Assembly (NCBI RefSeq): GCF_003025035.1
Contig: NZ_PYJN01000005.1
Span: 1 to 64,000 of the forward strand
Direction: 5' to 3'
Length of the DNA stretch: 64,000 nt
DNA from: Rhizobium sp. SEMIA4064
GTDB lineage: Bacteria; Pseudomonadota; Alphaproteobacteria; Rhizobiales; Rhizobiaceae
The notes below the pieces were generated by a model that made no database searches, had not been told where the DNA came from, and worked only from the letters and a program-made list of their open reading frames with translations. A program made the position numbers and the translations under genes. Below, in pieces: positions 7,334 to 16,534 of the stretch (the first letter of the stretch is position 1; each line of letters begins with the position of its first letter).

Positions 7334-8158
7334 CTATTGCGGCTCTCCATTGCCGGAAGCGATCTGTGCCGCCCCGCCTACGGCGTTGCGGAATGCGTCA
7401 TCGAAGCTGACGCCGCGGATTCGCCAGTGATGGATTTTTCCATTTTCCATCATCGACCAATCGGCGACCCAGCCGAGATCCTTGTCGCTCCAGACGAGCG
7501 AACCCGCCAGGGCGACATCGCCGCCGATGGTTTTGGCCAAGGCATCGAGTTCTTGCTGTGCCGTCCCCGCCAAACCGGTTGTGGCGATACCCCGGCTGAC
7601 CAGCATTGCCTTGTTGGGCACAATGATTGCCATGGCAAGCGGTCTGGCGGCCGCTTCGAAAGCGTCGATCATATAAGGGCTTTCGTCACCGTCGCGGGTC
7701 AGCACGAAAGTGCGTCGCGCATCGCGTACGACCAGGAAAATCGCGAGTTTCGGGCGCGGTGACAGCCATGGCTTGTGCCCGAGCGTAGACAGCAATTGAT
7801 CGATGGTATCGGGCATGTAGATGCAAGTGAGGTCCTGCGGCCGGTCGTGGGTGCCTTGCTCGTCATGGATCGGCGTACCTTCCAGGCGATCGCGATAGCT
7901 GTAGGTCGCGACGAAGGAGCCGGCGTGCGGCAGCATCGCTTGAAAGGCATTCTCCGTCGTCACACGCTGATCGCCGCTGACCCTGATAAGTACCCGCCCC
8001 AGGCAATCCTTGAAGCCGAGTTCGCGATTGACGGCGCCAGTGCCGGTAACGATTGCCTGCGCTTGGTAAAGCCGGCTGTGATCATCGGCGTGAGCGACGG
8101 CTGCCTCGTTGATGACTGCGAGAGCGAAGGCGATGGCAATCGATCGTGGTTTCAACAT
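7334..8158 (-). CDS. DUF2066 domain-containing exported protein
   Basis: A 274-residue protein with a clear signal peptide (hydrophobic IAIAFALAVI, cleavage near AVAHA). The rest fits the DUF2066 pattern: an early YQAQAIVTGTG strand, GFKDCLGRVLIRVSGD, then a long region ending in a strand-rich WADWSMMENGKIHHW segment and a short helix. Function of the family is unknown. The start is set at ATG 8158, nine bases after a GGAG site; the open frame runs 37 codons further upstream without support. Probably periplasmic. Confidence 0.7.
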   Translation of the reverse strand: MLKPRSIAIAFALAVINEAAVAHADDHSRLYQAQAIVTGTGAVNRELGFKDCLGRVLIRVSGDQRVTTENAFQAMLPHAGSFVATYSYRDRLEGTPIHDEQGTHDRPQDLTCIYMPDTIDQLLSTLGHKPWLSPRPKLAIFLVVRDARRTFVLTRDGDESPYMIDAFEAAARPLAMAIIVPNKAMLVSRGIATTGLAGTAQQELDALAKTIGGDVALAGSLVWSDKDLGWVADWSMMENGKIHHWRIRGVSFDDAFRNAVGGAAQIASGNGEPQ

Positions 8159-8301
8159 CGGGACATCTCCGAACGCTGCCATGGTGTCGTGAAAACAAGC
8201 GGCAGGCAATGTCAGATTATGACGGCCGAGCGACGTTGACGATGGCTTTGACAACGGCGTCAAGGCCACTAGATTTCATAGAAACCGGAGGAGGCGAGAT
8301 C

Positions 8302-8757
8302 ATGACCCAGCCAGAATTACCCTGGGAAGGCGGATGCCGTTGCGGGCAGATACGAATCAAGGTCAGCGCCAAGCCACTATTGACCATGGCCTGTCACTGC
8401 ACTGGCTGCCAGCACATGTCATCCAGCGCCTATTCGCTGAGCGTCGCGATCCCGAGCGAAGGTTTCGAAGTCACGCATGGCGAACCTGTTATCGGCGGGA
8501 TGCACGACGAAAACCTCAAGCATTATTTCTGCCCCTATTGCATGAGCTGGATGTTCACCCGCCTGGAAGGATTCGACTGGTTCGTGAACCTGCGCCCGAC
8601 CATGCTCGACGATCCCCGCTGGTTCACGCCTTTCGTCGAGACCTGGACAAGAGAAAAATTGCCCTGGGTGACGACCCCTGCGGTTCACAGCTATGCCGCG
8701 CTGCCCGAGATGAATGAGTATGAGGGGCTGATCAAGGAGTATGGCGCGGGAAACTGA
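8302..8757 (+). CDS. GFA family protein (CENP-V/Gfa zinc-binding fold)
   Basis: A 151-residue protein with the Gfa fold. Zinc-ligand cysteines are visible as CRC (12-14), CHCTGC (31-36) and FCPYC near residue 75. The family includes glutathione-dependent formaldehyde-activating enzyme, but most members have unknown substrates. Start ATG 8302 has an extended GGAGGAGG site at 8287-8294; upstream codons in frame are not supported. A second, different GFA protein lies at 61341-61754. Confidence 0.88.
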   Translation: MTQPELPWEGGCRCGQIRIKVSAKPLLTMACHCTGCQHMSSSAYSLSVAIPSEGFEVTHGEPVIGGMHDENLKHYFCPYCMSWMFTRLEGFDWFVNLRPTMLDDPRWFTPFVETWTREKLPWVTTPAVHSYAALPEMNEYEGLIKEYGAGN

Positions 8758-8761
8758 GAGA

Positions 8762-9061
8762 TCAGAAGCCCTGGAAAAGAAAGTCGGTCGCGGCGGTAAT
8801 CTGATCGCCGTGCGAACTCAGATCGGTGATCAACTCCCCGATCTCGGTGCGCGGTATTGCCGCCATCAGTTGGGTCGCCATGATGTAAGGCTTGCCAGCG
8901 ATAGTGAATTGCGGATTGAGCCTTGCCATTGGTGTCGACACATCTTCTGCGCGAAGCAGAGGCGCCATCATCCGTGTGCTCAGCCTCTCCAACAAGTCAG
9001 ACTGAAGATCCAGCGCGAGAGCTCGACTTTGCTTGAGGCCATAGACATGGAACCTTGCCAT
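8762..9061 (-). CDS. ccdB: CcdB-family toxin
   Basis: A 99-residue toxin of the CcdB family, starting MARFHVYGL and ending ITAATDFLFQGF. F-plasmid CcdB poisons DNA gyrase and needs its last three residues Trp-Gly-Ile. Here the corresponding end is Gln-Gly-Phe, so the Trp is absent and gyrase poisoning may differ. The start codon overlaps the ccdA stop (ATGA at 9063-9059), giving translational coupling. Located at the 3' side of a GFA gene and next to lepA, it is probably a chromosomal module. Confidence 0.85.
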   Translation of the reverse strand: MARFHVYGLKQSRALALDLQSDLLERLSTRMMAPLLRAEDVSTPMARLNPQFTIAGKPYIMATQLMAAIPRTEIGELITDLSSHGDQITAATDFLFQGF

Positions 9062-9291
9062 CAGAACTGCCGATACTTTCCAAACGGCAGACCATGTTTT
9101 TCAACATAGGCATTGGCTTGTTCGATTGCCTTAGCATTTTCCAGAAGCCATAGGCGCTCGCGCTCAGCCTTGATGGCGCGCGCTATGCCATCTTCGGCCG
9201 CACGCGAGATATTGATTTTCAATTCGCGGGCATCTGCGATAAGGCTCTCGTCCAGAGACAAGTTTGCGGCTTTGCGCGTCGTTTGAGCCAT
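9061..9291 (-). CDS. ccdA: CcdA-family antitoxin
   Basis: A 76-residue antitoxin. The N-terminal part has a ribbon-helix-helix DNA-binding pattern (KAANLSLDESLIADARELKINISRAAEDGI) and the C-terminal tail, residues about 40-76 with WLLENAKAIEQANAYVEKHGLPF, is the toxin-binding CcdA signature. It is first gene of a two-gene operon with ccdB. A GAGGA ribosome site precedes ATG 9291, and a perfect inverted repeat lies 13-41 bases upstream, fitting autorepression. Confidence 0.88.
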   Translation of the reverse strand: MAQTTRKAANLSLDESLIADARELKINISRAAEDGIARAIKAERERLWLLENAKAIEQANAYVEKHGLPFGKYRQF

Positions 9292-9303
9292 GGGCGTTCC
9301 TCA

Positions 9304-9332
9304 AATTATGCGCAAACTATATGCGCATAATT
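9304..9332 (-). promoter_or_regulatory. Palindromic operator and promoter of ccdAB
   Basis: AATTATGCGCA (9304-9314) and TGCGCATAATT (9322-9332) are a perfect 11-bp inverted repeat around a 7-base centre. On the minus strand the centre contains TATAGT, a good -10 box, with TTCTCA 17 bases upstream as -35. An operator over the -10 region is what a ribbon-helix-helix CcdA autorepressor would use. Confidence 0.7.
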
Positions 9333-9348
9333 CTTTATTGAGAAGCCC

Positions 9349-11172
<1,824 letters not shown>

Positions 11173-11342
11173 GCGCGCCATATAGCAGCGCCGCCCCGCG
11201 CCGCAAAGCGGAAAAGCAGGGTTTTGTTAGGGATATCCGCATGCCCAAGAGCATTTGGGGGTGCTGCCGCGATCGGGGGCCTTACCCGGCTTGATTCCAT
11301 CATTTGATCGTGTATTTCTTCTATGATAGAATTTTGGTGAAG

Positions 11343-11915
11343 ATGATGGAACATGATCTCGAAAGCGCCATTGGCGCACGCATCAAAGAGTTGCGGATTG
11401 CCCGCGGCCTGACCCTGGATGAGCTGGCGACCGCTTCGGCCGTCAGCCGTGCAATGATCTCGCGCATCGAGCGGGCAGAGGCGAGCCCGACGGCTTCCTT
11501 GCTCGCTCGGCTCTGCGCGGCACTCGGCCTGTCGCTTTCCGCCTTCTTCGCCGAGGAGGAAAAGGACGTGTCGCCGCTCGCCCGCCGCAACGATCAGCCG
11601 GTCTGGCGTGATCCGGAAACCGGCTATGTCCGCCGGGCTGTCTCCCCGGCTGGCACGCAATCGCCCGTGGATCTCGTCGAGGTCAGCTTTCCCGCCGGCG
11701 CCCGCGTCAGCTTTCCACCCAATGCCGCGAGCCGCGGGATGAGCCAGCATGTCTGGCTGTTCGAAGGCGAAATGGAAATGACGGTCGGCGAGACCGTGCA
11801 TCGCCTCATGCCCGGCGACTGCCTGTTCATGGGCATCGGCGACGGCCACGTTTTTTATAATCCGGGCGACAAGCCGGCGCGTTACTGCGTCGTCCTCGAT
11901 CGGCCCCGGTCATAA
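11343..11915 (+). CDS. Xre-family transcriptional regulator with C-terminal cupin
   Basis: About 190 residues. An N-terminal helix-turn-helix (IGARIKELRIARGLTLDELATASAVSRAMISRIER, spread over roughly residues 8-45) is followed by a linker and a cupin sensor domain (SQHVWLFEGEMEMTV and MPGDCLFMGIGDGHVFYNPG). Such HTH-cupin proteins usually respond to a small ligand and control a neighbouring gene. The acetyltransferase gene starts 14 bases downstream, so the two form an operon. The start is uncertain (ATG 11343 or 11346). Confidence 0.88.
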   Translation: MMEHDLESAIGARIKELRIARGLTLDELATASAVSRAMISRIERAEASPTASLLARLCAALGLSLSAFFAEEEKDVSPLARRNDQPVWRDPETGYVRRAVSPAGTQSPVDLVEVSFPAGARVSFPPNAASRGMSQHVWLFEGEMEMTVGETVHRLMPGDCLFMGIGDGHVFYNPGDKPARYCVVLDRPRS

Positions 11916-11929
11916 TCGAGGATATTTTC

Positions 11930-12451
11930 ATGCCCGATATTCATCTTCTTTCCGCCTCCGAAGCCCGCGCCGTCTCCGCCGATCTCTGCGAGGTGCTTGC
12001 CGATTGCGTCAATGGCGGCGCTTCCGTCGGTTTCATGCAGCCCTATAGACCCGATGATGCTTCACCCTATTGGCGTGATGTGGCCGACAGCGTCGAGGCG
12101 GGTGCGACGCTTCTGCTCGTTGCGGTCATCGAGGGCAAGATCGTCGGCACCGTCCAGGTCGGCGCCGCGCAGATGCCGAACCAGCCACATCGCGGCGACC
12201 TGAAGAAATTGCTGGTGCATCGCCGCGCCCGCGGCAAGGGCCTTGCCCGGCTGTTGATGGAAGCGGCCGAGCGCGAGGCGGTAAGGTTTGGGAAGACCTT
12301 GCTGGTGCTCGACACGGCAACCGGCAGCGATGCCGAAGCTATCTATCCGCGCCTCGGCTGGCAGCGTGTCGGCGTCATCCCCGATTATGCAATGTGGCCC
12401 GAGGGCGGGCTCTGCGACACGACTATCTTCTACAAGCGCATCGCGGCTTGA
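11930..12451 (+). CDS. GNAT family N-acetyltransferase
   Basis: Acyl-CoA dependent acetyltransferase of 173 residues. The core is visible as strand beta4 KIVGTVQVG, then LKKLLVHRRARGKGLARLLMEAAEREA with the pyrophosphate-binding R-x-x-G-x-G/A motif, then TLLVLDTATGSDAEAIYPRLGWQRVG. Substrate unknown. It lies 14 bases after the Xre-cupin regulator, which probably controls it. This gene pair is frequent in Rhizobiales and could act in detoxification or resistance. Confidence 0.87.
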   Translation: MPDIHLLSASEARAVSADLCEVLADCVNGGASVGFMQPYRPDDASPYWRDVADSVEAGATLLLVAVIEGKIVGTVQVGAAQMPNQPHRGDLKKLLVHRRARGKGLARLLMEAAEREAVRFGKTLLVLDTATGSDAEAIYPRLGWQRVGVIPDYAMWPEGGLCDTTIFYKRIAA

Positions 12452-12466
12452 GCGCGATCGGCATTG

Positions 12467-13072
12467 TCACTGTGAAAATACCGCAAGGGCGTCTTCCAGC
12501 CTCGATCCTGGCGCCCAATGCATTGCCTTCCAGCCGAATTGCCGCGCGGCTTCTATGTTGGCGGGGTAGTCGTCGATGAAGGCGATCTCGTCCGGCGCAA
12601 TGCCGACGCGCTCGGTCGCCAGGCGAAAGAATTCGGGCGCGGGCTTCTGGTATCCCAGCATGGCGGAATAGAAGATGCCGTCGAAATAGGAGGAAAGTTC
12701 GAGCGTTTCCATCAGATAGGCGGCGCGGCGATGCTCCTGGTTGGTCGCCAGATACATCGGAATGCCCTTTGCCCTGAGCGCGGCGAGATCGGCGAGCAGG
12801 GTCCGGTTCAGGCCGGAATCGTTCGCGAACCAATAGTCGATCAGCGTTGCGGCGCTGAGCCCGGGTGCGATTTTCTCCAGAACGCTGGCAAGCCGCGGTT
12901 CGAGATCATCGCGGCCGGTAACGACATCGCTCCAATGGGTTTTGAAGAATTCTTCCTGAAGCACATCGAGCCGCAGCCCGAGATCGCGTTCCAGATAGGT
13001 GCAGTAATGCAGGCCATCGTCGGGTCGGCCATGCACCAGCACGCCATCGACATCCACCATCAGAACTTTCAT
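12467..13072 (-). CDS. HAD family hydrolase (subfamily IA-like)
   Basis: Phosphatase-like protein of 201 residues. Motif I is DVDGVLVHG, with the nucleophile Asp and the acid Asp two residues on; motif II is YLATNQE; motif III/IV is GYQKPAPEFF then FIDDYPANIEAA. The cap domain lies between motifs I and II. Start ATG 13072 has a GGGAGA element upstream; the open frame extends 40 codons further without good support. Substrate unknown. Confidence 0.88.
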   Translation of the reverse strand: MKVLMVDVDGVLVHGRPDDGLHYCTYLERDLGLRLDVLQEEFFKTHWSDVVTGRDDLEPRLASVLEKIAPGLSAATLIDYWFANDSGLNRTLLADLAALRAKGIPMYLATNQEHRRAAYLMETLELSSYFDGIFYSAMLGYQKPAPEFFRLATERVGIAPDEIAFIDDYPANIEAARQFGWKAMHWAPGSRLEDALAVFSQ

Positions 13073-13224
13073 GCGGCGCGAATCTCCCAGTTGACTGAAA
13101 GGCCTGCGGAAGGTGGCGTTGTTTTTCCGGACGATCAAGAGTGCGGGCGGTTCTTTTTTCCGTCCTTCAACCCGTGTAAGCCTATGCACCAAAGAAGAAA
13201 CTTAGCCGGCGACAGGAGGCTGCC

Positions 13225-14250
13225 ATGCGCGTCATCTATTCGGAAGACCACAAGCTGAGGGACGCCAAAACCGAGCTGCATGATGGCCAGCTCGTGACGC
13301 CTTTCGAAGCGCCGTTTCGCGCCGAATGGATTCTGGCGGCGGTGAAGGAGGCGGGTTTCACCGATGTCGTTCCACCCGAGACGCATGGGCTGGAAACTGC
13401 GCGCAAGGTACATGGTCCGGCCTATCTCGATTTCCTGGGAACAGTATGGGAGCGCTGGGTCGCGGCCGGTTACAAGGGTGAGGCGATCGCCAATTCCTTT
13501 CCGGTGCGGCGCACCAGCCAGCGCGTGCCGGAAAACATCGTCGGCATGATCGGCCATTATGCCAACGCCGCCGATACCTCGATCACCAAGGGTTCCTATG
13601 AGGCGGCCGTGGCATCGATGCGCTGCGCATTGACGGGCGCCGATTGGCTCCATGCCGGCAATCGCCTTGCCTTCGCGCTCTGCCGCCCGCCTGGCCATCA
13701 CGCTGGCTTCGATCTCTTCGGCGGCTATTGCTTCATCAACAATGCCGCCGTCGCCGCGCAGCGGCTGCGCGACCACGGCGCGAAGAAAGTGGCCGTGCTC
13801 GACGTCGATTTCCATCATGGCAACGGCACGCAGGATATCTTCTATCGGCGCGGCGATGTCTTCACCGCGTCGCTGCACGGCGACCCCATCCATGCCTTCC
13901 CCTATTTTCTCGGTCATGCCGACGAGGAGGGCGAAGGCGAAGGGCTGGGGACGAACCGCAATTACCCCATGCCGCGCGGCACGACCTGGGAACAATGGTC
14001 GGCAGCGCTTGCCGATGCTCTCAGCGGCATCAAGGATTTCGGTGCAGAGGCGATCGTGCTTTCGCTTGGCGTCGATACGTTCGAGCGCGATCCAATTTCC
14101 TTCTTCAAGCTGACTTCGGAGGATTTCATTCGCATGGGCAAGCTCGTTGCCAGTGCCGGCCTGCCGGTTTTGACCTGCATGGAAGGTGGCTACGGCGTGC
14201 CGGAAATCGGCCTGAACGTCGCCAATGTGCTGAAGGGCCTGGAAGCCTGA
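13225..14250 (+). CDS. Acetylpolyamine amidohydrolase (class II HDAC-like)
   Basis: Zinc-dependent deacetylase of 341 residues, the same length as the characterised Mycoplana ramosa enzyme. Catalytic positions also coincide: the His158-His159 pair in RPPGHHAGF, zinc ligands Asp195 and His197 in DVDFHH and Asp284 in LGVDTFERDP, and Tyr323 in EGGYGVPE. It should deacetylate acetylputrescine, acetylcadaverine and similar acetylpolyamines in the cytosol. Its downstream neighbour is an EamA-type exporter with a structured spacer between them, suggesting linked polyamine or amino acid handling, though this link is inference. Confidence 0.93.
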   Translation: MRVIYSEDHKLRDAKTELHDGQLVTPFEAPFRAEWILAAVKEAGFTDVVPPETHGLETARKVHGPAYLDFLGTVWERWVAAGYKGEAIANSFPVRRTSQRVPENIVGMIGHYANAADTSITKGSYEAAVASMRCALTGADWLHAGNRLAFALCRPPGHHAGFDLFGGYCFINNAAVAAQRLRDHGAKKVAVLDVDFHHGNGTQDIFYRRGDVFTASLHGDPIHAFPYFLGHADEEGEGEGLGTNRNYPMPRGTTWEQWSAALADALSGIKDFGAEAIVLSLGVDTFERDPISFFKLTSEDFIRMGKLVASAGLPVLTCMEGGYGVPEIGLNVANVLKGLEA

Positions 14251-14253
14251 AAA

Positions 14254-14318
14254 GGTCTTGCATCAAAGCGCCTGATCGCAGGATGAAAAGTTTGAATTTG
14301 CCAGCATACGGCGAGACC
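14254..14318 (+). promoter_or_regulatory. Structured leader between the amidohydrolase and EamA transporter genes
   Basis: GGTCT (14254-14258) pairs with AGACC (14314-14318), closing a region holding two smaller hairpins: CCTG/CAGG with loop ATCG (14271-14282) and TTGCC/GGCGA (14298-14312, one G-U pair). This three-way shape ends 29 bases before the transporter start codon. It does not match a riboswitch class I can name. It could be a regulatory leader or an attenuated processing site. Confidence 0.35.
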
Positions 14319-14347
14319 TCTAAAAAGTCCGCGTGATGGGAGAGGTC

Positions 14348-15262
14348 ATGGATCAGACGCTTATCGAAAGTGGTACGGATGGCGGCGCGGCGCTGATGCC
14401 GCATCCGGATGTTGCGCCATCCTCCGGCGGCATTGCTGCCGGAGTGCTCATGTGCGTGATGTCCATGTGCAGCATCCAGTTCGGCTCGGCCTTGTCGTCT
14501 CCGATCATCAACGCCTACGGACCGGTCGGCGCGACGTGGCTGCGGCTCGTCTTCGCGTCAGCCGCATTGGCGATCATCGTCCGGCCGAAGATCATGAGCT
14601 ACAGCCGCTCGCAATGGATCAGCGTGCTGGCACTTGGCACCGTATCGGCGTTGATGACGGCTTCCTTCTTTTCGGCGATTGCGCGCATTCCGTTGGGTCT
14701 TGCCGTCGCCATAGATTTTCTCGGGCCTCTGCTCGTCGCGACCCTCGGCTTCGGGCTGAGCCGTCAGCTTCTTTGGCCTGTCTTCGCCGGCATCGGCGTT
14801 CTGCTATTGGCCTATGACGGCGAAGAATGGATCGGCAATCTGCCGGGCATCCTCTTTGCCTGTGGTGCGGGGGTGGGCTGGGCCTGCTACATCCTGTTGA
14901 CGAAGAAGGTCGGCAAAGCCTTCAAGGGCCTCGAAGGGCTTTCCATGTCGCTGCTGGTGGCGGCGGTCGTTTCGACACCCTTCGGCTTTGCTTCCGCCGC
15001 CCCTCATCTGACGGCCTCTGGCCTCTTTGAAATAGCCGGTCTGGCGCTGCTCGTTCCGCTTCTCCCCTATGTGCTGGAAATGGTCGCGCTGCGGCGCATG
15101 CCGACCTCATCCTTCGGCATCCTCATGAGTCTCGAGCCCGCCATCGCTGCCGTTGCCGGCTTCGTTATCCTGTTGCAACCGATGACAGCATCGCAAATGT
15201 TCGGCACGGCGCTCGTCGTCACCGCCAGCATCGGGGCAACGATTTTCGCCACCAAAAGGTGA
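14348..15262 (+). CDS. EamA/RhtA-like inner membrane exporter
   Basis: A 304-residue integral membrane protein with about ten transmembrane segments arranged as two EamA repeats. The best match by eye is the RhtA subgroup (threonine/homoserine exporters), from features such as SSPIINAYGPVGATWLRL and LVPLLPYVLEMVALRRMPTSSFGILMSLEPA. Start ATG 14348 is preceded by GGGAGAGG (14338-14345), which is better than the upstream GTG or ATG at 14333-14338. Probable export of small amino acids or amines; substrate not provable from sequence. Confidence 0.85.
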   Translation: MDQTLIESGTDGGAALMPHPDVAPSSGGIAAGVLMCVMSMCSIQFGSALSSPIINAYGPVGATWLRLVFASAALAIIVRPKIMSYSRSQWISVLALGTVSALMTASFFSAIARIPLGLAVAIDFLGPLLVATLGFGLSRQLLWPVFAGIGVLLLAYDGEEWIGNLPGILFACGAGVGWACYILLTKKVGKAFKGLEGLSMSLLVAAVVSTPFGFASAAPHLTASGLFEIAGLALLVPLLPYVLEMVALRRMPTSSFGILMSLEPAIAAVAGFVILLQPMTASQMFGTALVVTASIGATIFATKR

Positions 15263-15404
15263 GCGCAAGGCGCATCGCGATCTCTTGGCTTCGCTCCTTG
15301 AGGCTTATACTTGCGCGACCCTCTATCGCTCCTACTCCCACGGTTGTATAATTCTCCGGGGAAAGCGTCGTGGGGTTTTGAACTCGTTATCAAGGGAGGA
15401 TACC

Positions 15405-15725
15405 TTGCCTAGATCATCGTTGTTCCTGTCATTAGCGCTGGCTGTCGGCCTGTCCGTCACATCAATAGCCGTGCCGACCGTCGCAAGCGCACAGACGCAC
15501 GTCTCCATCAGCGTCGGCACCAATCTCAATAGAGGCAGAGGGATTAGCTGCAGCCAAGGCGAGAGGCTGCTCCGCAACCGCGGTTTTAGGGACATCAGGC
15601 GGATCGACTGCCGTGGTCGTATCTTCGTTTATCGTGCCTGGAGGGGCGGTAACCGGTTCGAGGTTAGCGTACGGCAACGCGATGGCCGCGTTGTGGATAT
15701 GCACCGCATCAATAGACGGCGATAG
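15405..15725 (+). CDS. Small exported protein with TTG start, unknown function
   Basis: A 106-residue protein with a clean signal peptide: hydrophobic [15 protein letters not shown] and a VASA-Q cleavage site. The mature part is basic, with two cysteines (SCSQGE and DCRGR) and a YRAWRGGNRFEVSVRQRDGRVVDMHRI end that resembles PepSY-like beta structure. Start is TTG 15405, preceded by GGAGG at 15395-15399; the frame upstream of it has no other good start. Homologous short periplasmic proteins are common in rhizobia without assigned function. Confidence 0.65.
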   Translation: MPRSSLFLSLALAVGLSVTSIAVPTVASAQTHVSISVGTNLNRGRGISCSQGERLLRNRGFRDIRRIDCRGRIFVYRAWRGGNRFEVSVRQRDGRVVDMHRINRRR

Positions 15726-15770
15726 TGCCAAGAAGGTGAGCTTGCCCGGTTTTGGCGCAGAGCTGGCGCG

Positions 15771-15797
15771 GACGCCACCACGATGGTTGGTGGCGTC
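15771..15797. terminator. Bidirectional hairpin terminator
   Basis: GACGCCACCA (15771-15780) and TGGTGGCGTC (15788-15797) form a perfect 10-bp stem with a 7-base loop between the small exported protein and the converging globin gene. No strong T-run follows on either strand. Confidence 0.5.
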
Positions 15798-15831
15798 TGC
15801 CATCGAATTCCACACTCTCGTGGGGTGCGCG

Positions 15832-16299
15832 TTAAACCGTCTTCTTCGCGGGATCGTCGAGCGCCGGATTATAGAAGAGCGATAGCGTCAGGCTCTTGGC
15901 GATGCGTTCGGCCGTGGCCATGAACCAGGCCCTGGCTTCGTCCGAGGGTGCTATGTCGGCAAGTGTTTCGGAAAACAGCGCCAGCCATTCCGGAAAGAGA
16001 TCGGCCGCCATGCCTTCGACGCCGAGATGAGCTTGCACCGGCTTGCCGCCATAGGCGCCGTTCTTGAAAGCGACGGACGACCAGAAGCGTTTCATCTTCT
16101 CCATATGGTCCGGCCAGCGGCCGGCAAGACGCCCGTCAAAAACCGGGCCGAGCCTGGGATGCGCCTGAACGCGGCCGTAGAAGGTTTCGACAAGTCGGTC
16201 GATGAAGGCGGCATCGATGCCGATGCGCTGCATCTCGGCTTCGGCCCTCTCACGAATGCCAGCCATATGAGCGGCGCGGCCCTGTATGTCACTGTCCAT
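15832..16299 (-). CDS. Group III truncated haemoglobin
   Basis: Haem-binding globin of 155 residues. The sequence fits group III: an early FYGRVQAHPRLGPVFDGRL, then WPDHMEKMKRFWSSVAFKNGAYGGKPVQAHLGV with the proximal His in the QAH segment, then FPEWLALFSETL. The group lacks the glycine motifs of groups I and II. Likely oxygen or nitric oxide chemistry in the cytosol. Start ATG 16299 is supported by an AGGAG site six bases upstream. Confidence 0.9.
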   Translation of the reverse strand: MDSDIQGRAAHMAGIRERAEAEMQRIGIDAAFIDRLVETFYGRVQAHPRLGPVFDGRLAGRWPDHMEKMKRFWSSVAFKNGAYGGKPVQAHLGVEGMAADLFPEWLALFSETLADIAPSDEARAWFMATAERIAKSLTLSLFYNPALDDPAKKTV

Positions 16300-16504
16300 G
16301 TGATGCTCCTGCCGCCGCGCAGACTTGGCGCAGATACGGCGTTGTCGATCCCTTATCTAAGCATTTTCATGGCGCAACCAAGGTGTCATGCCGCCGTTGC
16401 GGCAATCTGTCAAAGTGGCGGTTGGTTCAGCCCTGTCTGAAAAGCACATCGCGGCTTTGGGGATCGTGCCTTAGTGCTTGACCCGTATGATCGGCCACTT
16501 TAGA

Positions 16505-16519
16505 TTAGAATAATTCTAA
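16505..16519 (+). promoter_or_regulatory. Iron control element (ICE, Irr box) before mbfA
   Basis: TTAGAA-TAA-TTCTAA is a perfect inverted repeat, 15 bases upstream of the mbfA start codon. It fits the rhizobial ICE consensus (TTTAGAAnnnTTCTAAA type) bound by Irr. In Agrobacterium and Bradyrhizobium, Irr represses mbfA under low iron through such a site. Confidence 0.85.
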
Positions 16520-16534
16520 AGATGGAGATTCTTA

